DNA of 6,502 nucleotides from an uncultured Eubacteriales bacterium. Its GTDB lineage: Bacteria > Bacillota > Clostridia > Christensenellales > Borkfalkiaceae. The translations under genes were made by a program, and so were the position numbers. Below the pieces are notes generated by a model. That model was not told the DNA's origin. It did no database searches and worked only from the letters and a program-made list of their open reading frames with translations. The stretch spans positions 1 through 6,502 of the forward strand of contig UQZE01000116.1 of the NCBI GenBank assembly GCA_900545325.1, written 5' to 3'. Shown in pieces: positions 5,910 through 6,502 of this stretch. Each line of letters starts with the position of its first letter. Within the stretch, counting starts at the first letter, position 1.

Positions 5910-5976
5910 AGTCAGTAAATGACAACAACAAAAATTGTTAGAGCGGTTGAACCGAAAGGTTCAGCTTTAAGAAATT

Positions 5977-6502
<526 letters not shown>

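Larger units (their letters stand above)
5559..5976 (+). other. rRNA operon leader (pre-16S spacer)
   Basis: This stretch has no protein gene. It carries the P2 promoter and several stem-loops: CCGCGTT-GCTA-AACGCGG (5611-5628), TATGT-GAAA-ACATA (5644-5657), a 6-bp stem with one G-U at 5665-5681, GCTGTC/GACGGC (5771-5788) and GCTGAA-CGAT-TTCAGC (5791-5806). A 9-bp stem including two G-U pairs, with a GAAA tetraloop (5945-5966), ends about 10 nt before the 16S start. Such structures are expected in an rRNA leader for antitermination and processing. The matching half of the 16S processing stalk would lie beyond the window. Confidence 0.8.

Noticed and set aside
5491..5931. 146-codon - strand frame across the rRNA leader
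   Set aside because: It covers two promoters and leader hairpins. Its Phe/Ser/Leu-rich translation is a result of A-rich leader sequence.

Overview
The window looks like one end of a metagenome or draft-genome contig from an anaerobic clostridial Firmicute (Bacillota, class Clostridia). Three things point there. The partial 16S rRNA has the short V3 helix and the wording typical of Clostridia, and about 25 nt are missing relative to E. coli between the 27F and 515F sites. The ribosome binding sites are AGGAGG-like. The -35/-10 promoters are near consensus. The 16S may come from one of the uncultured gut lineages near Christensenellales, but that is an impression, not a classification. The first 13 bases match the common 3' end of Illumina adapters, so real sequence probably starts at base 14. 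The other end stops inside 16S, a usual place for assemblies to break.

Left part (14-2557, + strand): the last codons of a possible upstream gene, then a secreted, membrane-anchored Ig-like surface protein (90-1643), then 17 nt later a nucleoside hydrolase-family protein (1661-2557). The two complete genes look like one transcription unit. It ends at a perfect 14-bp hairpin (2577-2609) that can terminate transcription from both sides.

Middle part (2612-4095, - strand): a DUF21/CBS/CorC membrane protein (2728-4095), followed on the same strand by a tRNA-Arg(CCG) gene (2612-2688). Only a strong hairpin lies between them and no promoter is obvious there, so the tRNA may be transcribed with the membrane protein gene. 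Divergent promoters sit between this gene and mnmA.

Right part (4298-6502, + strand): mnmA, the tRNA 2-thiouridylase, then about 600 nt without protein genes. That stretch holds two strong tandem rRNA promoters with phased A-tract UP elements and a structured leader, followed by the first ~526 nt of 16S rRNA.

Most of the window is ordinary chromosomal housekeeping sequence. I see no phage, transposon, CRISPR array, toxin-antitoxin or defence locus. The least explained items are the Gly/Cys-rich C-terminal anchor of the Ig-like protein, its pairing with a nucleoside hydrolase with altered active-site motifs, and the hairpin between the CorC-type gene and the tRNA.
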